A stretch of 64,000 nt of DNA from Lacticaseibacillus chiayiensis (GCF_004123795.1 NZ_MSSM01000035.1:1-64000); one strand, 5' to 3'; shown: positions 1 to 9,024, numbered from the stretch's first letter. A program made the numbers and translations. The notes: a model not told the origin generated them from the letters alone.

Positions 1-2
1 TG

Positions 3-185
3 GAAAGTTTCTGGAGTCAATTTAAGACTGAGGAGTTGGCGTTCAAACACCCACTATCTGAGATTGAACTTATCGCCATCATCAAGAAGTACATCAATTG
101 GCATAATAAGGAAAGACGCCAATTAGCATTAAACGGCATGACCCCGGAAGAATATCGGAATCATGCCGTTCAAGAAAGTGCATAA
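3..185 (+). pseudogene. IS3-family transposase, C-terminal end (cut by window edge)
   Basis: An open frame runs from the window edge to a TAA at 183-185. It encodes the typical end of an IS3-family (IS150-like) OrfB integrase: ESFWSQFKTEEL, then a YINWHNKERRQLALNGMTPEEYR-type tail spread over residues 30-55. Only the last 60 residues are visible, so I cannot tell whether the element is intact to the left. The sequence to about 240 probably contains the right end of the IS, but I cannot define the inverted repeat or target duplication. The element lies immediately beyond the 3' end of the histidine kinase gene, which is transcribed towards it. Confidence 0.8.
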
Positions 186-249
186 GCCTTTAATTATTTG
201 ACTGTCTACTTGACGCGGAGCCGCGCCAACCACCCTCTTTTTGAACATA

Positions 250-1797
250 CTATTTATTAGATTTGCCCTGCTGATCTTCATCTCCAGCGGTATTTCCCGC
301 TGAGTCTGGTTTGTTGGCAACTGAATTGCCCGATGTTTTCGAACCGGTTTGTTTCTTTTGCTTCGGCGCCGTCTCTTCATCAGGGAAGATCAAGGTAAAC
401 GTGGTGCCTGATCCTAATTCAGAATCAACATCAATAGTGCCACCATGCAATCCCATCAGTTGATGGACAATAGCCATTCCCAGACCGGATTCGCCATATT
501 TCGTATTTTTCCGTGACGGATCAGCTTTATAATAGCGTTCCCAGATGTTCTTCATCTGATCCTTGGACATACCAATACCTGTATCGCTCACCCTAAACTC
601 GGTTTGGTGATAGCCTAATTTCCCGTTAATGGTAATCTGACCATTTTGTGTAAACTGCACGGCATTTTGAACAATGTTGAACAGGATCTGGACAAATCGA
701 TCGTGGTCAGCATAAGTTGGCAGTTTTTCCGGCGCTTCAATCGTGATCTTGTCACCGGCTTCTTCTGCCTTTTGTGCCAGTTGTTCAGTAATATTATCGA
801 GATCTTTCCGGGCATTGAAAGTGTGTTTGCTCAAAAGAATCTGATTTGTTCGGATTTTTTCATAGTCAAGATTTTCGTTAACCAGCCGGATCAAACGATT
901 GGTCTCATTGCGCATGAGTTCAATACTCTTCCCTTTACTCTCTTCGGGAATCGCATCATAAGCCAAACCCTCCAACAAGCCATTAATGGTTGTCAACGGT
1001 GTTCGCATTTCGTGAGCCGCATCCGCCATAAACTGGCGACGCCGATCTTCTTGACGCTGAATTTCCTGCTGACTGGCTTTTAAAGACGTCACCATGTCAC
1101 GAAAATCATCAGCTAGTTCTGCCACTTCATCATGGCTGCGGCTCTTCATCTTAACGGTCACATCATAGTTACCTTCCGCCACCTGATGCGTTGCTTGGCG
1201 CAGTTGATTGATACGCCGCACCTGATAAGACGCAATAAAGTAGCTAATAATAAACGCTGCTAACGTTGATAAAACAAAAGCAATCAACAAGTTGTGCTCG
1301 GTCTTGCTGATAGAGCTTTGAATTTGCTCGACCGGTGCAAAAGCCGCAATGACAAATAGTAGCTTTTCACTCAAAAAAACTGGCTGGTAATAAATCGTCA
1401 TATTTTGGGATCGGCCGCTCACAGGATTTGTCATCAGCTCCGGTACCGCAACGGCCGACCCTTGGTTTAGCTTCTTCCAATAGCTTGATTTAATCGGTGC
1501 CATCTGGCTTTTTTGCGATACCGGATATTTGGCCACATTATTCGCATCATAAATCACAAAATGGACGTGTTGATCGCTGAGAATCTCTTCGGAATTCTGA
1601 ATAAAACGCGCATTGATCACATAAGTATTCTCGTCAACAGCGTTGTTCTTTAAAACATCAGTGTACTGCTCAAGCTGCTTAAACCCATTTTCCCAAACCG
1701 TATTGGTTGTCGAACGAATGAACAGAATCGATACAATTACCAAAGTCACCATGATAACTGCGAAAAAACCGAGTAACTGTTGATAGAGCATCTTCAT
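250..1797 (-). CDS. Two-component sensor histidine kinase
   Basis: Membrane sensor kinase of 515 residues. Seen: TM segment at about 8-27, an extracytoplasmic loop of about 140 residues, a second TM at about 169-189, then HAMP. The HisKA motif AHEMRTPL has the phosphoacceptor His at 262. The ATPase domain follows with N-box Asn374/Asn378, G1 DTGIG (405-409) and G2 GESGLG (435-440). The last 40 residues are a Lys/Ser/Asp/Gly-rich low-complexity tail. The ATG overlaps the stop of the upstream response regulator by 4 bp (ATGA), so the two are translationally coupled and should be cognate. The signal sensed cannot be read from sequence; the sensor loop shows no domain I recognise. Confidence 0.93.
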   Translation of the reverse strand: MKMLYQQLLGFFAVIMVTLVIVSILFIRSTTNTVWENGFKQLEQYTDVLKNNAVDENTYVINARFIQNSEEILSDQHVHFVIYDANNVAKYPVSQKSQMAPIKSSYWKKLNQGSAVAVPELMTNPVSGRSQNMTIYYQPVFLSEKLLFVIAAFAPVEQIQSSISKTEHNLLIAFVLSTLAAFIISYFIASYQVRRINQLRQATHQVAEGNYDVTVKMKSRSHDEVAELADDFRDMVTSLKASQQEIQRQEDRRRQFMADAAHEMRTPLTTINGLLEGLAYDAIPEESKGKSIELMRNETNRLIRLVNENLDYEKIRTNQILLSKHTFNARKDLDNITEQLAQKAEEAGDKITIEAPEKLPTYADHDRFVQILFNIVQNAVQFTQNGQITINGKLGYHQTEFRVSDTGIGMSKDQMKNIWERYYKADPSRKNTKYGESGLGMAIVHQLMGLHGGTIDVDSELGSGTTFTLIFPDEETAPKQKKQTGSKTSGNSVANKPDSAGNTAGDEDQQGKSNK

Positions 1798-2525
1798 TGA
1801 TCAAGCCCCGAATCATCAAACTTATACCCGACGCCCCAAACGGTTTGAATGATTTGCGGACCGACTTTTTCGATCTTTTGACGCAGCTTTTTAATATGCG
1901 CATCAACTGTACGTTCGTCACCATAATATTCATAATCCCACACCAGCTGAAGCAACTGTTCACGGGAAAAGACCTGCTTGGGGCTCTTGGATAACGTATG
2001 CAGCAAGTCAAACTCTTTGGGTGTCAAACCCTCAATTTGTTTACCATTCAAATAAGCTTCACGCGTCTTGGTACTAAGTTTGAAATGGTCGGTCTCGACG
2101 TCAAAGCCATCTTTTTTTTCTTCCGGTGCTGCCTGCTCGGCACTGACTTCGGCGCCGACTTCAGCGCGGCGATGCAATGCCTTGATGCGCGCAATAAGCG
2201 TAATCGGCGAAAATGGTTTGGTGACATAGTCATCTGCCCCAAGCTCAAGCCCCAGCACTTGATCACTTTCAGTATCGCGGGCCGTCAACATAATCAACGG
2301 GACAGTTTCACTGATCTGGCGGATTTCCTTAGCCACTTGCATGCCATCCATTTTAGGAAGATTCAAATCAAGCGTGATGATGTCAAAGCTGTCGGGTGCT
2401 TCCTTAAACTTGGCAAGTCCTTCTTCGCCATCGTAGGCATTAACGACTTCCCACTTTTCTTTTTGAAAAAACATCGCCATCATTTCTGCTACGCTTGTAT
2501 TATCTTCAATCATTAATAGTTTCAC
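1794..2525 (-). CDS. OmpR/PhoB-family response regulator
   Basis: DNA-binding response regulator of 243 residues. The receiver domain carries the acidic pocket (IEDN), the phosphoacceptor Asp53 in LDLNLPKMDG and the conserved Lys103 in VTKPFSP. A linker rich in Ala/Glu leads to a winged-helix output domain (GLTPKEFDLLHTL, RTVDAHIKKLRQKIE, VWGVGYKF). The open frame extends upstream, but I place the start at the GTG at 2525, which sits a few bases after a GAGGGG ribosome-binding site and gives the family-standard VKLLMIEDN start. It lies 16 bp downstream of an SdpI-like membrane protein gene and overlaps its kinase. Regulon unknown. Confidence 0.93.
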   Translation of the reverse strand: MKLLMIEDNTSVAEMMAMFFQKEKWEVVNAYDGEEGLAKFKEAPDSFDIITLDLNLPKMDGMQVAKEIRQISETVPLIMLTARDTESDQVLGLELGADDYVTKPFSPITLIARIKALHRRAEVGAEVSAEQAAPEEKKDGFDVETDHFKLSTKTREAYLNGKQIEGLTPKEFDLLHTLSKSPKQVFSREQLLQLVWDYEYYGDERTVDAHIKKLRQKIEKVGPQIIQTVWGVGYKFDDSGLDQ

Positions 2526-2541
2526 TGATAAACCCCTCATT

Positions 2542-2943
2542 TCACAAATCTTTAAAACCTTTACGGCGTTTAGGTTTCGGAACGTCATCCGGTTCGACAT
2601 AATCGTAAGGAAGCTGGTGATGGGCTTCAAGGTACCGTTTTAGCCGACTTTCCGTATAAACAAATCCCGGTAAGAATAACAGTACGGCCACAAAAAGCCA
2701 AATGATGAAAAAATTATCCCATGAAAGCCGATGAATCAACCAACCGGCAGCGGCTTCGAGGCCACCGGTAACAATCAACGCTTGGCAAAACCACCGTTGC
2801 GCTAGGCGAAAACTGTCAGCATTGACGCTGGCAAGATAGGATGTGTAACCCCAGAAATTGGTTTGATGTCGCGGTCGAAAAAGTGCAAGAAGGATGCCCA
2901 TTAGTAATTGCATGCATCCAGCAACAAGTAAGATCATAGACAC
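2542..2943 (-). CDS. SdpI-like small membrane protein
   Basis: Membrane protein of 133 residues, first gene of the operon with the two-component system. Three hydrophobic segments are visible (about 2-20, 52-68 and 76-94). The motif between the first two, GYTSYLASVNADSFRLAQRW, resembles the GYRT...SMKNxExWxxAnr signature of the SdpI/YhfL family, whose best-known member is the immunity and signal-transducing protein for the SdpC toxin. The C-terminal 35 residues are cytoplasmic and basic. Family membership is inferred from this motif and the topology. Whether it acts in immunity or as an accessory sensor for the adjacent kinase is open. Confidence 0.6.
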   Translation of the reverse strand: MSMILLVAGCMQLLMGILLALFRPRHQTNFWGYTSYLASVNADSFRLAQRWFCQALIVTGGLEAAAGWLIHRLSWDNFFIIWLFVAVLLFLPGFVYTESRLKRYLEAHHQLPYDYVEPDDVPKPKRRKGFKDL

Positions 2944-3004
2944 GCCTCCATAAAATTAGCTTAAAACTTAAGTTTGCGTCAGTATAGTGCTAAGTGCAAA
3001 CATT

Positions 3005-3034
3005 TTGACAACTTTAATTATACCGTGGTAAGAT
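3005..3034 (+). promoter_or_regulatory. ssrA promoter
   Basis: TTGACA (3005-3010) and TAAGAT (3029-3034) separated by 18 bp, placed so that transcription would start about 10 nt before the mature tmRNA 5' end; the short leader would be removed by RNase P. Confidence 0.65.
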
Positions 3035-3051
3035 ATCGTTTGCACCTTGTC

Positions 3052-3412
3052 GGGGGTGTAATGGTCTCGACATTGCTTTTCGCGCATGCGGTGCACCTCG
3101 GAGGCTCGGCTCCGTCATCAACGGAACAGTTAATATAACTGCAAAGAACGAAAATTCTTACGCTTTAGCTGCTTAATAACCAGCTAGCGTGATCCTTCCG
3201 ACTTCGCTCAAGGGTCGGGTCTGGGTCTCAAATCATTGAGCTACGGTTGATGTTGCCACCTGAGGCATCAACAAGAGACTAGTAGGTTAGCTGCCTTGTG
3301 TTAGCCTTGCTGACTGGCGCGACATCGCGGCGAAATTTAAATCAATCAGCTATGGGTGTAGAGCTGCATGTAGCAGGAGTGATGGACAGGAGTTCGATTC
3401 TCCTCACCTCCA
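3052..3412 (+). ncRNA. ssrA: tmRNA (ssrA)
   Basis: Transfer-messenger RNA that rescues stalled ribosomes with SmpB. Both ends are recognisable: the 5' GGGGGTG (3052) pairs with CACCTCC (3405-3411) to form the acceptor stem, with discriminator A at 3412; CCA is not encoded. A T-arm-like GGAGTTCGATTCTCC precedes the 3' strand. The tag reading frame starts at 3141 and encodes AKNENSYALAA, followed by two TAA stops (3174-3179). The LAA end is the usual ClpXP degron. The length of about 361 nt is normal. The partner smpB lies far away at 62144-62617. Confidence 0.97.
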
Positions 3413-3439
3413 TTATTAAGCTTTTAGTTACTTTTGGTT

Positions 3440-3480
3440 AGTCCAGAAATGCCGTTAAATCAGCATTTCGGGACTTTTTG
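3440..3480 (+). terminator. Terminator of ssrA
   Basis: Stem AGTCC.GAAATGC / GCATTTCGGGACT with a 10-nt loop, followed by TTTTTG. Confidence 0.8.
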
Positions 3481-3626
3481 TTTGCGGGTATTTGGGGTTG
3501 TTTTAAAAAAATGTGTCCGTTTGGTATCTCCTTACCTCACATTCCGAGTTAAAAGTCAGCTCCGGTTAACAGTGTTTTGGTGAAATAATAAAGCCAATTC
3601 AAAAGTTATCAAGCATCCACATTAAC

Positions 3627-3713
3627 GTGTTCGCCATCAGTCTTGGTGTTGTTGCCAGTGGTATGAGCCTTGTCTCCGGCATTCTGCTTTTGGCCAAGCG
3701 TCACCAATCCTAG
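3627..3713 (+). other. Possible 28-residue membrane peptide or gene remnant
   Basis: In the 350-bp gap between ssrA and the alpha-galactosidase gene a short frame encodes a hydrophobic stretch ending in a basic tail (FAISLGVVASGMSLVSGILL, then LAKRHQS and TAG). The only start in frame is GTG at 3627 and no convincing ribosome-binding site precedes it. The frame stays open upstream to about 3570 without a start. It could be the end of a decayed small membrane-protein gene or a type I toxin-like peptide; I cannot decide. The rest of the gap holds only terminators. Confidence 0.2.
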
Positions 3714-3732
3714 GTCAGTCGAAAAAGAAAAA

Positions 3733-3799
3733 CAAAACGTCCACCGTTGCGACTTGTCCCCTTAATTAAGGAAACAAGTCACGACTGCAAGCGTTTTTA
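3733..3799. terminator. Bidirectional terminator after alpha-galactosidase gene
   Basis: Long interrupted stem centred on the palindrome CCTTAATTAAGG, with GACTTGT/ACAAGTC and AACG/CGTT outer arms and T-rich runs on both strands. It can end the minus-strand alpha-galactosidase transcript and anything reading rightward from ssrA. Confidence 0.65.
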
Positions 3800-3830
3800 A
3801 TGTTCAATTGTCTCCACGCACCAATATTAT

Positions 3831-6125
3831 TCAGACATGGCTGACTTTTTCCTTGCCTTCTTCTTCACGCCGGCGGTTAATCGCCTTTATATCGGTGACC
3901 CCATCAAACGTTAACAAGGCAGACTGGTAATCACCAATAAGTTGGGCTTGTTCGCGGTTGGCACCATTAAACTGAATTGGCAGGCGCACGCCGACCCGCT
4001 GAAGCACATCACCGGAAATTGGCCCAGTATGACCATTCACCCAGTATCGCCGATTGGGCTGCGTTAACGGTATTTTCATATATTGCACCGCTCGACTATC
4101 AGCATCGGCAAGGACACGGAAGAAGCCCAGTACCAACCGCTTGCGAGCGTGATCACTCAGCAACCACGCTACTTGATTTTGGCCATTGGATTGACGCGGC
4201 AACAATAAGCTGAAGTCGCCATTTAGAACAAGCGGCTGCAAATTGTGATAATAGGAAATCTGCTCTTTGATCGTTGCCAATTCTTTTGGTGACAGCTTGG
4301 TTAAGTCGAGTTCATAACCTAAAATGCCAAACGCTGCAACGCAAAAACGGGTTGCCAACGGTGTCGTCCGTCCAACCTGTTCGTTCGGTACAGCCGTCAC
4401 ATGATTACTCATGCAGCTTAATGGATAGGCAAGCGCCGTTCCTGACTGGATGGCCAGCCGTTCAATGGCATCGGAATCGTCACTTGTCCAGATTTGCGGA
4501 CTGTAAAAGAGAATGCCCAAGTCAAACCGGCCACCGCCACCAGCACAACCTTCAATCAACAATTGCGGAAATGCCGCCAACAATTTCTGGTAAAGCGTAT
4601 AGACGCCTTGTACATACCGATGGAAAAATTCGCCTTGCGGATGGCCGATTTTAGCCAAATAGGGCGAGTATGCCTCTGTGATACTACGGTTCAAATCCCA
4701 CTTAACGTAATTCAGATGCGTTTCGGTAATGACTTTTTGCATCTGATTGAAAATATTATTCACGACGGCTGGATTACTGAAATCGAGCACATACTGATTG
4801 CGAGTGATCGAGAAACGCCCGCGCTTTGGCCGAACAACCCAATTCGGATGTTTCTGGAAGAACTGCGATCGCGGTGATACCATTTCCGGCTCAAACCACA
4901 GTCCAAATTGAAGCCCCAGGTCGTGAATCTCCTGGGCAAAGTGACCAAGGCCGTCTGGAAATTTGTGTTTGTTGGTAAACCAGTCACCAAGCGAACTCAG
5001 ATCATTATCACGCGTTCCAAACCAGCCATCATCAAGGACAAAACAATCCACCCCGACTTGGCGCCCGAGTTTGGCTAAGCGCAACAACTTTTGTTCATTT
5101 AAGTCAAAATAAGTTGCTTCCCAGCTGTTTAATACCACCGGACGCGGTTTTTGGCGCCATTGTGGATCAATAATATGCCGCGCTACAAAACGCTGATTGA
5201 CCTGTGCCAGTCCGGCAAGCCCGCCGGAACTGAAGCTGAAAACTGCCTCAGGCGTGGTAAAACTCGTCTTCGGATCCAACCGCCAATTAAAAGATGCCGG
5301 ATGAATACCGATTAGTAGCCGCGTCTGATCCCACTCGTTGACCTCGATGCTATCCAAAAAATTGCTGGAATAAATCAAGTTGGCACCATAAGTATCACCA
5401 CTGGTAAACGACCGATTGGCAGCATGTAAGGCCACAAAGGGATTCTGCTCATGACTAGAAGCCCCGCGTAACGACTCGACCGAGAACGTGCCTTGTGTTA
5501 ACGGTTGGGTCTGAATATGCCGCTCTTTTGCCCAATTACCAGACAAGTGCACAACATCAAATCGCCCCTGCGGCAGATTCAAGACCCCACTAAGCATTCG
5601 CTGAATCATCACCGGTTCAGATCCTTGATTGGTCAAGGTAGCAGCCCGAACCACCGCCGCACTGTCAGAAAAAATAGTATACTGCAACGTCAGTAACAAT
5701 TGTGCCGTTTCGTCTTCCAGGTGAATCGTCAGAACATCAGTCAAAGCCGGGTTACCAAAACTATTCGGGTGATGCAGATCACGCACTTTCGTATGAGTGA
5801 TTCGATAATCTTTGAATACAAAATTTGGATACACTGGTGCATCATCCTGCACCACGCTTAAGCTGCCTTGGCGAAAATCACCGGTGCCGTAGACCGGATA
5901 TTCCTGCTGGGCATCGCCTAAAGTAAATGACTGATCGTTAGAAAAATTAGCCATCCAGGCATACGGACTGGAACCTTGCGACAAATAATCCAAGTCCTTG
6001 TCTGTGAGTGAAAGTCGCGGTCCAAAATAAAGATGCCCGAGCTGCCCATTTGGTAACAACGAACATAGGTAACTAATTTTCTGATTATACAAATGAAAGG
6101 CGTGATCGTGAATAACGTCGATCAA
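3831..6125 (-). CDS. Alpha-galactosidase, GH36
   Basis: Hydrolyses terminal alpha-1,6-galactosides (melibiose, raffinose family) in the cytoplasm. Protein of 764 residues: N-terminal beta-sandwich, central TIM barrel with CFVLDDGWFG and GLWFEPEMVS, nucleophile Asp477 in YVKWDLNR and acid/base Asp near 549 in TSDDSDAIER, then a C-terminal beta domain. These positions match the bacterial GH36 enzymes closely. That supports starting at the TTG at 6125, just after an AAAGGGGG ribosome-binding site, not at an ATG further upstream. No transporter or regulator gene adjoins it, so it is a lone gene here and not part of a raffinose operon. Confidence 0.92.
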   Translation of the reverse strand: MIDVIHDHAFHLYNQKISYLCSLLPNGQLGHLYFGPRLSLTDKDLDYLSQGSSPYAWMANFSNDQSFTLGDAQQEYPVYGTGDFRQGSLSVVQDDAPVYPNFVFKDYRITHTKVRDLHHPNSFGNPALTDVLTIHLEDETAQLLLTLQYTIFSDSAAVVRAATLTNQGSEPVMIQRMLSGVLNLPQGRFDVVHLSGNWAKERHIQTQPLTQGTFSVESLRGASSHEQNPFVALHAANRSFTSGDTYGANLIYSSNFLDSIEVNEWDQTRLLIGIHPASFNWRLDPKTSFTTPEAVFSFSSGGLAGLAQVNQRFVARHIIDPQWRQKPRPVVLNSWEATYFDLNEQKLLRLAKLGRQVGVDCFVLDDGWFGTRDNDLSSLGDWFTNKHKFPDGLGHFAQEIHDLGLQFGLWFEPEMVSPRSQFFQKHPNWVVRPKRGRFSITRNQYVLDFSNPAVVNNIFNQMQKVITETHLNYVKWDLNRSITEAYSPYLAKIGHPQGEFFHRYVQGVYTLYQKLLAAFPQLLIEGCAGGGGRFDLGILFYSPQIWTSDDSDAIERLAIQSGTALAYPLSCMSNHVTAVPNEQVGRTTPLATRFCVAAFGILGYELDLTKLSPKELATIKEQISYYHNLQPLVLNGDFSLLLPRQSNGQNQVAWLLSDHARKRLVLGFFRVLADADSRAVQYMKIPLTQPNRRYWVNGHTGPISGDVLQRVGVRLPIQFNGANREQAQLIGDYQSALLTFDGVTDIKAINRRREEEGKEKVSHV

Positions 6126-6308
6126 TTGAGATCCCCCTTTGATTTTGTCCATCATCTTCGTTATAGCATAGAATTTGTGCAGATGCTGTTTCCTGAAAAA
6201 CGACGATTGTGAATTTTTCGGACGAAGCCCATTCACTTACCTGCGATTGCCTTTCGCTAAATGGAAACACGTTCCCAATCACAGAACGATTCAGTCCGCA
6301 TTCATCAC

Positions 6309-6360
6309 AAAAGCCGGGAACTGTTTTCAGAATTCTGAAAATGGCTCCCGGCTTCTTTTT
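6309..6360 (-). terminator. Terminator of the acyltransferase/GT8 operon
   Basis: AAGCCGGGA / TCCCGGCTT stem with an inner GTTTTCAG / CTGAAAAT pairing. Read on the minus strand it is followed by TTTTG. It starts at the stop codon of the last gene of the operon. Confidence 0.7.
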
Positions 6361-7231
6361 ATTTTTGCGGATCCCAGCCCGCGATGTCTTGTGTTGAAAA
6401 AGTATACGTCAATTTTCGATGATAAGCAGTTTCATAGGCACGGCATTTTTGCTGGTAATCGCGTTGCATCATCTGAAAACTGTTGTCGCGAACCGATAGT
6501 TTGGGATCGGGATCAATCGGATCGAGGACGTGGAGAATATAGCGAACTTCCCGCAGTTGTTGATTTTCTCGGGCTGGTAGATCGCGAATTTCCGTGAAAC
6601 AGGAAATGATCGGTACATTGGCAGCCGCCGCGTAAAAATAAGCGCCGCGCTTTGGTGGTCGTGGTTTGCGATAATTAAACCACATTTCCTGTTCCGGATA
6701 AATCAGAACCCAGTGATGTCCTTTGAAAACCGCCGTCAACATTTGCATAAACGGCCCATTCAGAAAACTCGGCCGACCGGATAGCGGAATCGTATCATCG
6801 TAGTTCATGATAAAACCCAGCAGCCCCTTCATGGCCAGGTTCGTATCCTGACTGACGATGTACATACGATGACGGCCAGCCAAACGAACCGCCTTGCGTA
6901 CAGCCATATTTTCAAAAGGGCTGAAATGGTTGCTGGTAATCACGCCGCCGCTTTTAATGGATCGAATCTTGTCGCTGCCAACAACCTCAACATCTTTTGT
7001 GACCCGCAGTGCATAAGCATTCACCATAAGGCGGCAAATCAAGGTTTTGAGACGAAACGACCACGCCTGCCGCTGATGCAGGTAACGGTTAATAATCGCC
7101 GTTTCCTCAGCTTCGGAAAAAGTCGGATCGTGTTGTTCGACTTTGACGTTGAACGTTTTGGCAACCACTGCTCGCCGAATGTTGTCAATCACCGCCGCGC
7201 GATCCGGTCCCACAAACTTCCCGGATTTCAT
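6359..7231 (-). CDS. PlsC-type lysophospholipid acyltransferase family protein
   Basis: 290 residues, last gene of a four-gene operon. The acyltransferase domain is recognised by TSNHFSPFEN (His102) and LIYPEQEMW (178-184). The catalytic motif reads H-x4-E where most family members have H-x4-D. About 85 residues precede the domain and look helical, with no signal peptide. The enzyme would transfer an acyl group at the inner membrane face; the acceptor is unknown. ATGA overlap with the upstream GT8 gene argues that it acts on the product of those glycosyltransferases, for example a glycolipid, and not in general phosphatidate synthesis. Family call firm, substrate inferred. Confidence 0.75.
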   Translation of the reverse strand: MKSGKFVGPDRAAVIDNIRRAVVAKTFNVKVEQHDPTFSEAEETAIINRYLHQRQAWSFRLKTLICRLMVNAYALRVTKDVEVVGSDKIRSIKSGGVITSNHFSPFENMAVRKAVRLAGRHRMYIVSQDTNLAMKGLLGFIMNYDDTIPLSGRPSFLNGPFMQMLTAVFKGHHWVLIYPEQEMWFNYRKPRPPKRGAYFYAAAANVPIISCFTEIRDLPARENQQLREVRYILHVLDPIDPDPKLSVRDNSFQMMQRDYQQKCRAYETAYHRKLTYTFSTQDIAGWDPQK

Positions 7232-8184
7232 AGTGCCACCTGTTCACCATGTTTAACAGCGTTCAAGATGGTGTTACTGGTATGACATACTTGGACGGCT
7301 GTCTTCAGCATACCTGCCATACTGGCACGATCGGCTTGTTGATCAGCTGGGGTAAACGCCGCTAACTGATGCTTCAAATCGTTTTCAAATCCTGAAGCCG
7401 GCGCGTAATGCCAGAACCGGTCGCCTAATTTGGCATTTCGATAGTGCCACGGCTTACCAAAAAGATTATAGTGAATCAGCTTGCCACCAGGTTCTGCAGC
7501 GGTCGGCACGCCGGTTTGCATGTTCCAGATTTTCGGTAAGTACTTAATGCGATGCTGCGCAATGACATTAATGTAATCCTGATCCGCCGCAATCATCGTG
7601 AAATGGTACGTTTTCAACAAATGCAGGAATCGGCTTGAGAAGTGTTCTTTCCGCAACTGAGCCAAATTCATCAATAACACGCCTGAATTAATGTATTCGC
7701 CTGGTTGAACGCCAAAATCACGTTGGATGTATTCGATTGTCTCCGGATAAGTCATCATCACCGGATCGGCCACGCCAGCAAATAAATGATCACCCATGTC
7801 CGTGGTAAATAAGGTGGTTAGATCCCCATCCGCTACCGTATCCGCATCAATATAAATAGCCTTATCATATTGGGGAAACATATCGGCAATGAATAACCGA
7901 AAATAAATTGTCAATGTTACATAATCGCCGCGTAACTTATTTGTATCGCCACTAATTTGCTTTGTCACCGCATCCATCGCAATAAACCGAATCTTAAAGT
8001 GCGGTGCTGCCAATGCTGCTAGTCGCTTTTGGTTATCCGCCAATAAGCCGCTATTAAGAATATTGATCTCAAAATCGACTTGAGGATTTTTATTGGCTCG
8101 AATCGAGGTCAGCGCAACGGCCAGACAAGGGACATACCCATCATCGACCGAGAAAAAGATTGGAACCGTGGTTACGTTTGGCAT
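7228..8184 (-). CDS. Glycosyltransferase family 8 protein (second of two)
   Basis: 318 residues of GT8 type: N-terminal IFFSVDDGYVPCLAVALTSI nucleotide-sugar fold, the metal-binding DxD motif in YIDADTVADGDL (Asp113, Asp115), and YINSGVLLMNL. HYNLFGKPWHY near residue 250 corresponds to the C-terminal H-x-x-G-x-x-KPW signature. GT8 enzymes are retaining and make alpha-linkages from UDP-glucose or UDP-galactose. The last 40 residues beyond the fold are unassigned. The gene directly abuts its paralogue upstream and overlaps the acyltransferase downstream by 4 bp. Confidence 0.88.
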   Translation of the reverse strand: MPNVTTVPIFFSVDDGYVPCLAVALTSIRANKNPQVDFEINILNSGLLADNQKRLAALAAPHFKIRFIAMDAVTKQISGDTNKLRGDYVTLTIYFRLFIADMFPQYDKAIYIDADTVADGDLTTLFTTDMGDHLFAGVADPVMMTYPETIEYIQRDFGVQPGEYINSGVLLMNLAQLRKEHFSSRFLHLLKTYHFTMIAADQDYINVIAQHRIKYLPKIWNMQTGVPTAAEPGGKLIHYNLFGKPWHYRNAKLGDRFWHYAPASGFENDLKHQLAAFTPADQQADRASMAGMLKTAVQVCHTSNTILNAVKHGEQVAL

Positions 8185-9024
8185 TTAAGACACTTCTTTC
8201 AATTTAGGAGCTAGCTGCCGATAATCTTTCAACAAATCATCATATTCATGCAATCCTAACTGCTGATGCACCGCCTGAATCTGCCAAGGTTTGACGGTGA
8301 CAATCCGAAAATATGGCCAGAAACGAAAAAAAGTCGTGAAATGTTGAAAGACGGTATCCGGTTTAAGCTGATGTTGTTCGTTATATTTTCGCGGCAGAAT
8401 TCGTTTGAATTTAGCCTTTATGTTCAAAGCACTTTGATCCGGCATGAACAGCCAGCGATGGCGAACCAACTGCCGACACCGAACCAACAAACCATCTTCA
8501 CGAATATGGGCAAGATTCATCAAGAGCACCCCGGAATTAAGATAATCAAACCACGCAAGCCGATGGTGAAACCACCATTTGCCATAATGATCCAAGACGC
8601 CGGCAATATCAACGCCTGCCATGGACTGATTGTAGAACGTATCAAACGGGCGTCGGCAAACCACATCCGTATCCAGATACAACACACGGTCAGGTAATTC
8701 CGGCACTAAATCGGAAAATAACCGTAACATGCAGTATGGCGTAAACATCGTCTTCATGTTGGCCCGCGGTAGATCAGCCACAAAAAGATCGGTGATATCA
8801 ATTCGCGTCAATTGGTGTGCCGAATTCTGTGTCTGCATCAACTTGGTCATCCGCTCAGCTGTCCCGGCAGCGAACGGTCGATAATGATGGCCGTTGACAG
8901 TTAACGTCGCCGTCAAAATAAAAATATGTAATGGGTGGCGGGTCTGCTTCATTAGCGACAAAGTGGCAATCAAAACGCCATCTGTCATGCTTGCGTCACC
9001 GCAAAACAGAATATTGGTGGTCAT
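8185..9024 (-). CDS. Glycosyltransferase family 8 protein (first of two)
   Basis: 279 residues with the GT8 layout: ILFCGDASMTDGVLIATLSL at the N terminus, DxD in VLYLDTDVVCRRPFD (Asp118, Asp120), and YLNSGVLLMNLAHIRED. It is clearly related to the neighbouring GT8 protein but diverged, so the two probably add different sugars or use different acceptors. The usual C-terminal H-x-x-G-x-x-KPW is weak: QHFTTFFRFWPYF lies nearby and a VKPW follows, so the end of the active site may differ. ATGA overlap with the first acyltransferase gene. Confidence 0.85.
   Translation of the reverse strand: MTTNILFCGDASMTDGVLIATLSLMKQTRHPLHIFILTATLTVNGHHYRPFAAGTAERMTKLMQTQNSAHQLTRIDITDLFVADLPRANMKTMFTPYCMLRLFSDLVPELPDRVLYLDTDVVCRRPFDTFYNQSMAGVDIAGVLDHYGKWWFHHRLAWFDYLNSGVLLMNLAHIREDGLLVRCRQLVRHRWLFMPDQSALNIKAKFKRILPRKYNEQHQLKPDTVFQHFTTFFRFWPYFRIVTVKPWQIQAVHQQLGLHEYDDLLKDYRQLAPKLKEVS

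Noticed and set aside
646-1083. Open frame of 145 residues on the plus strand
   Set aside because: Antisense to the histidine kinase, whose motifs are intact; composition typical of a shadow frame.
1998-2516. Open frame of 172 residues on the plus strand
   Set aside because: Antisense to the response regulator over its full length.
6264-6278. cre-like palindrome GGAAACACGTTCC upstream of the alpha-galactosidase gene
   Set aside because: The central CG-containing core does not fit the cre consensus and the spacing is wrong.
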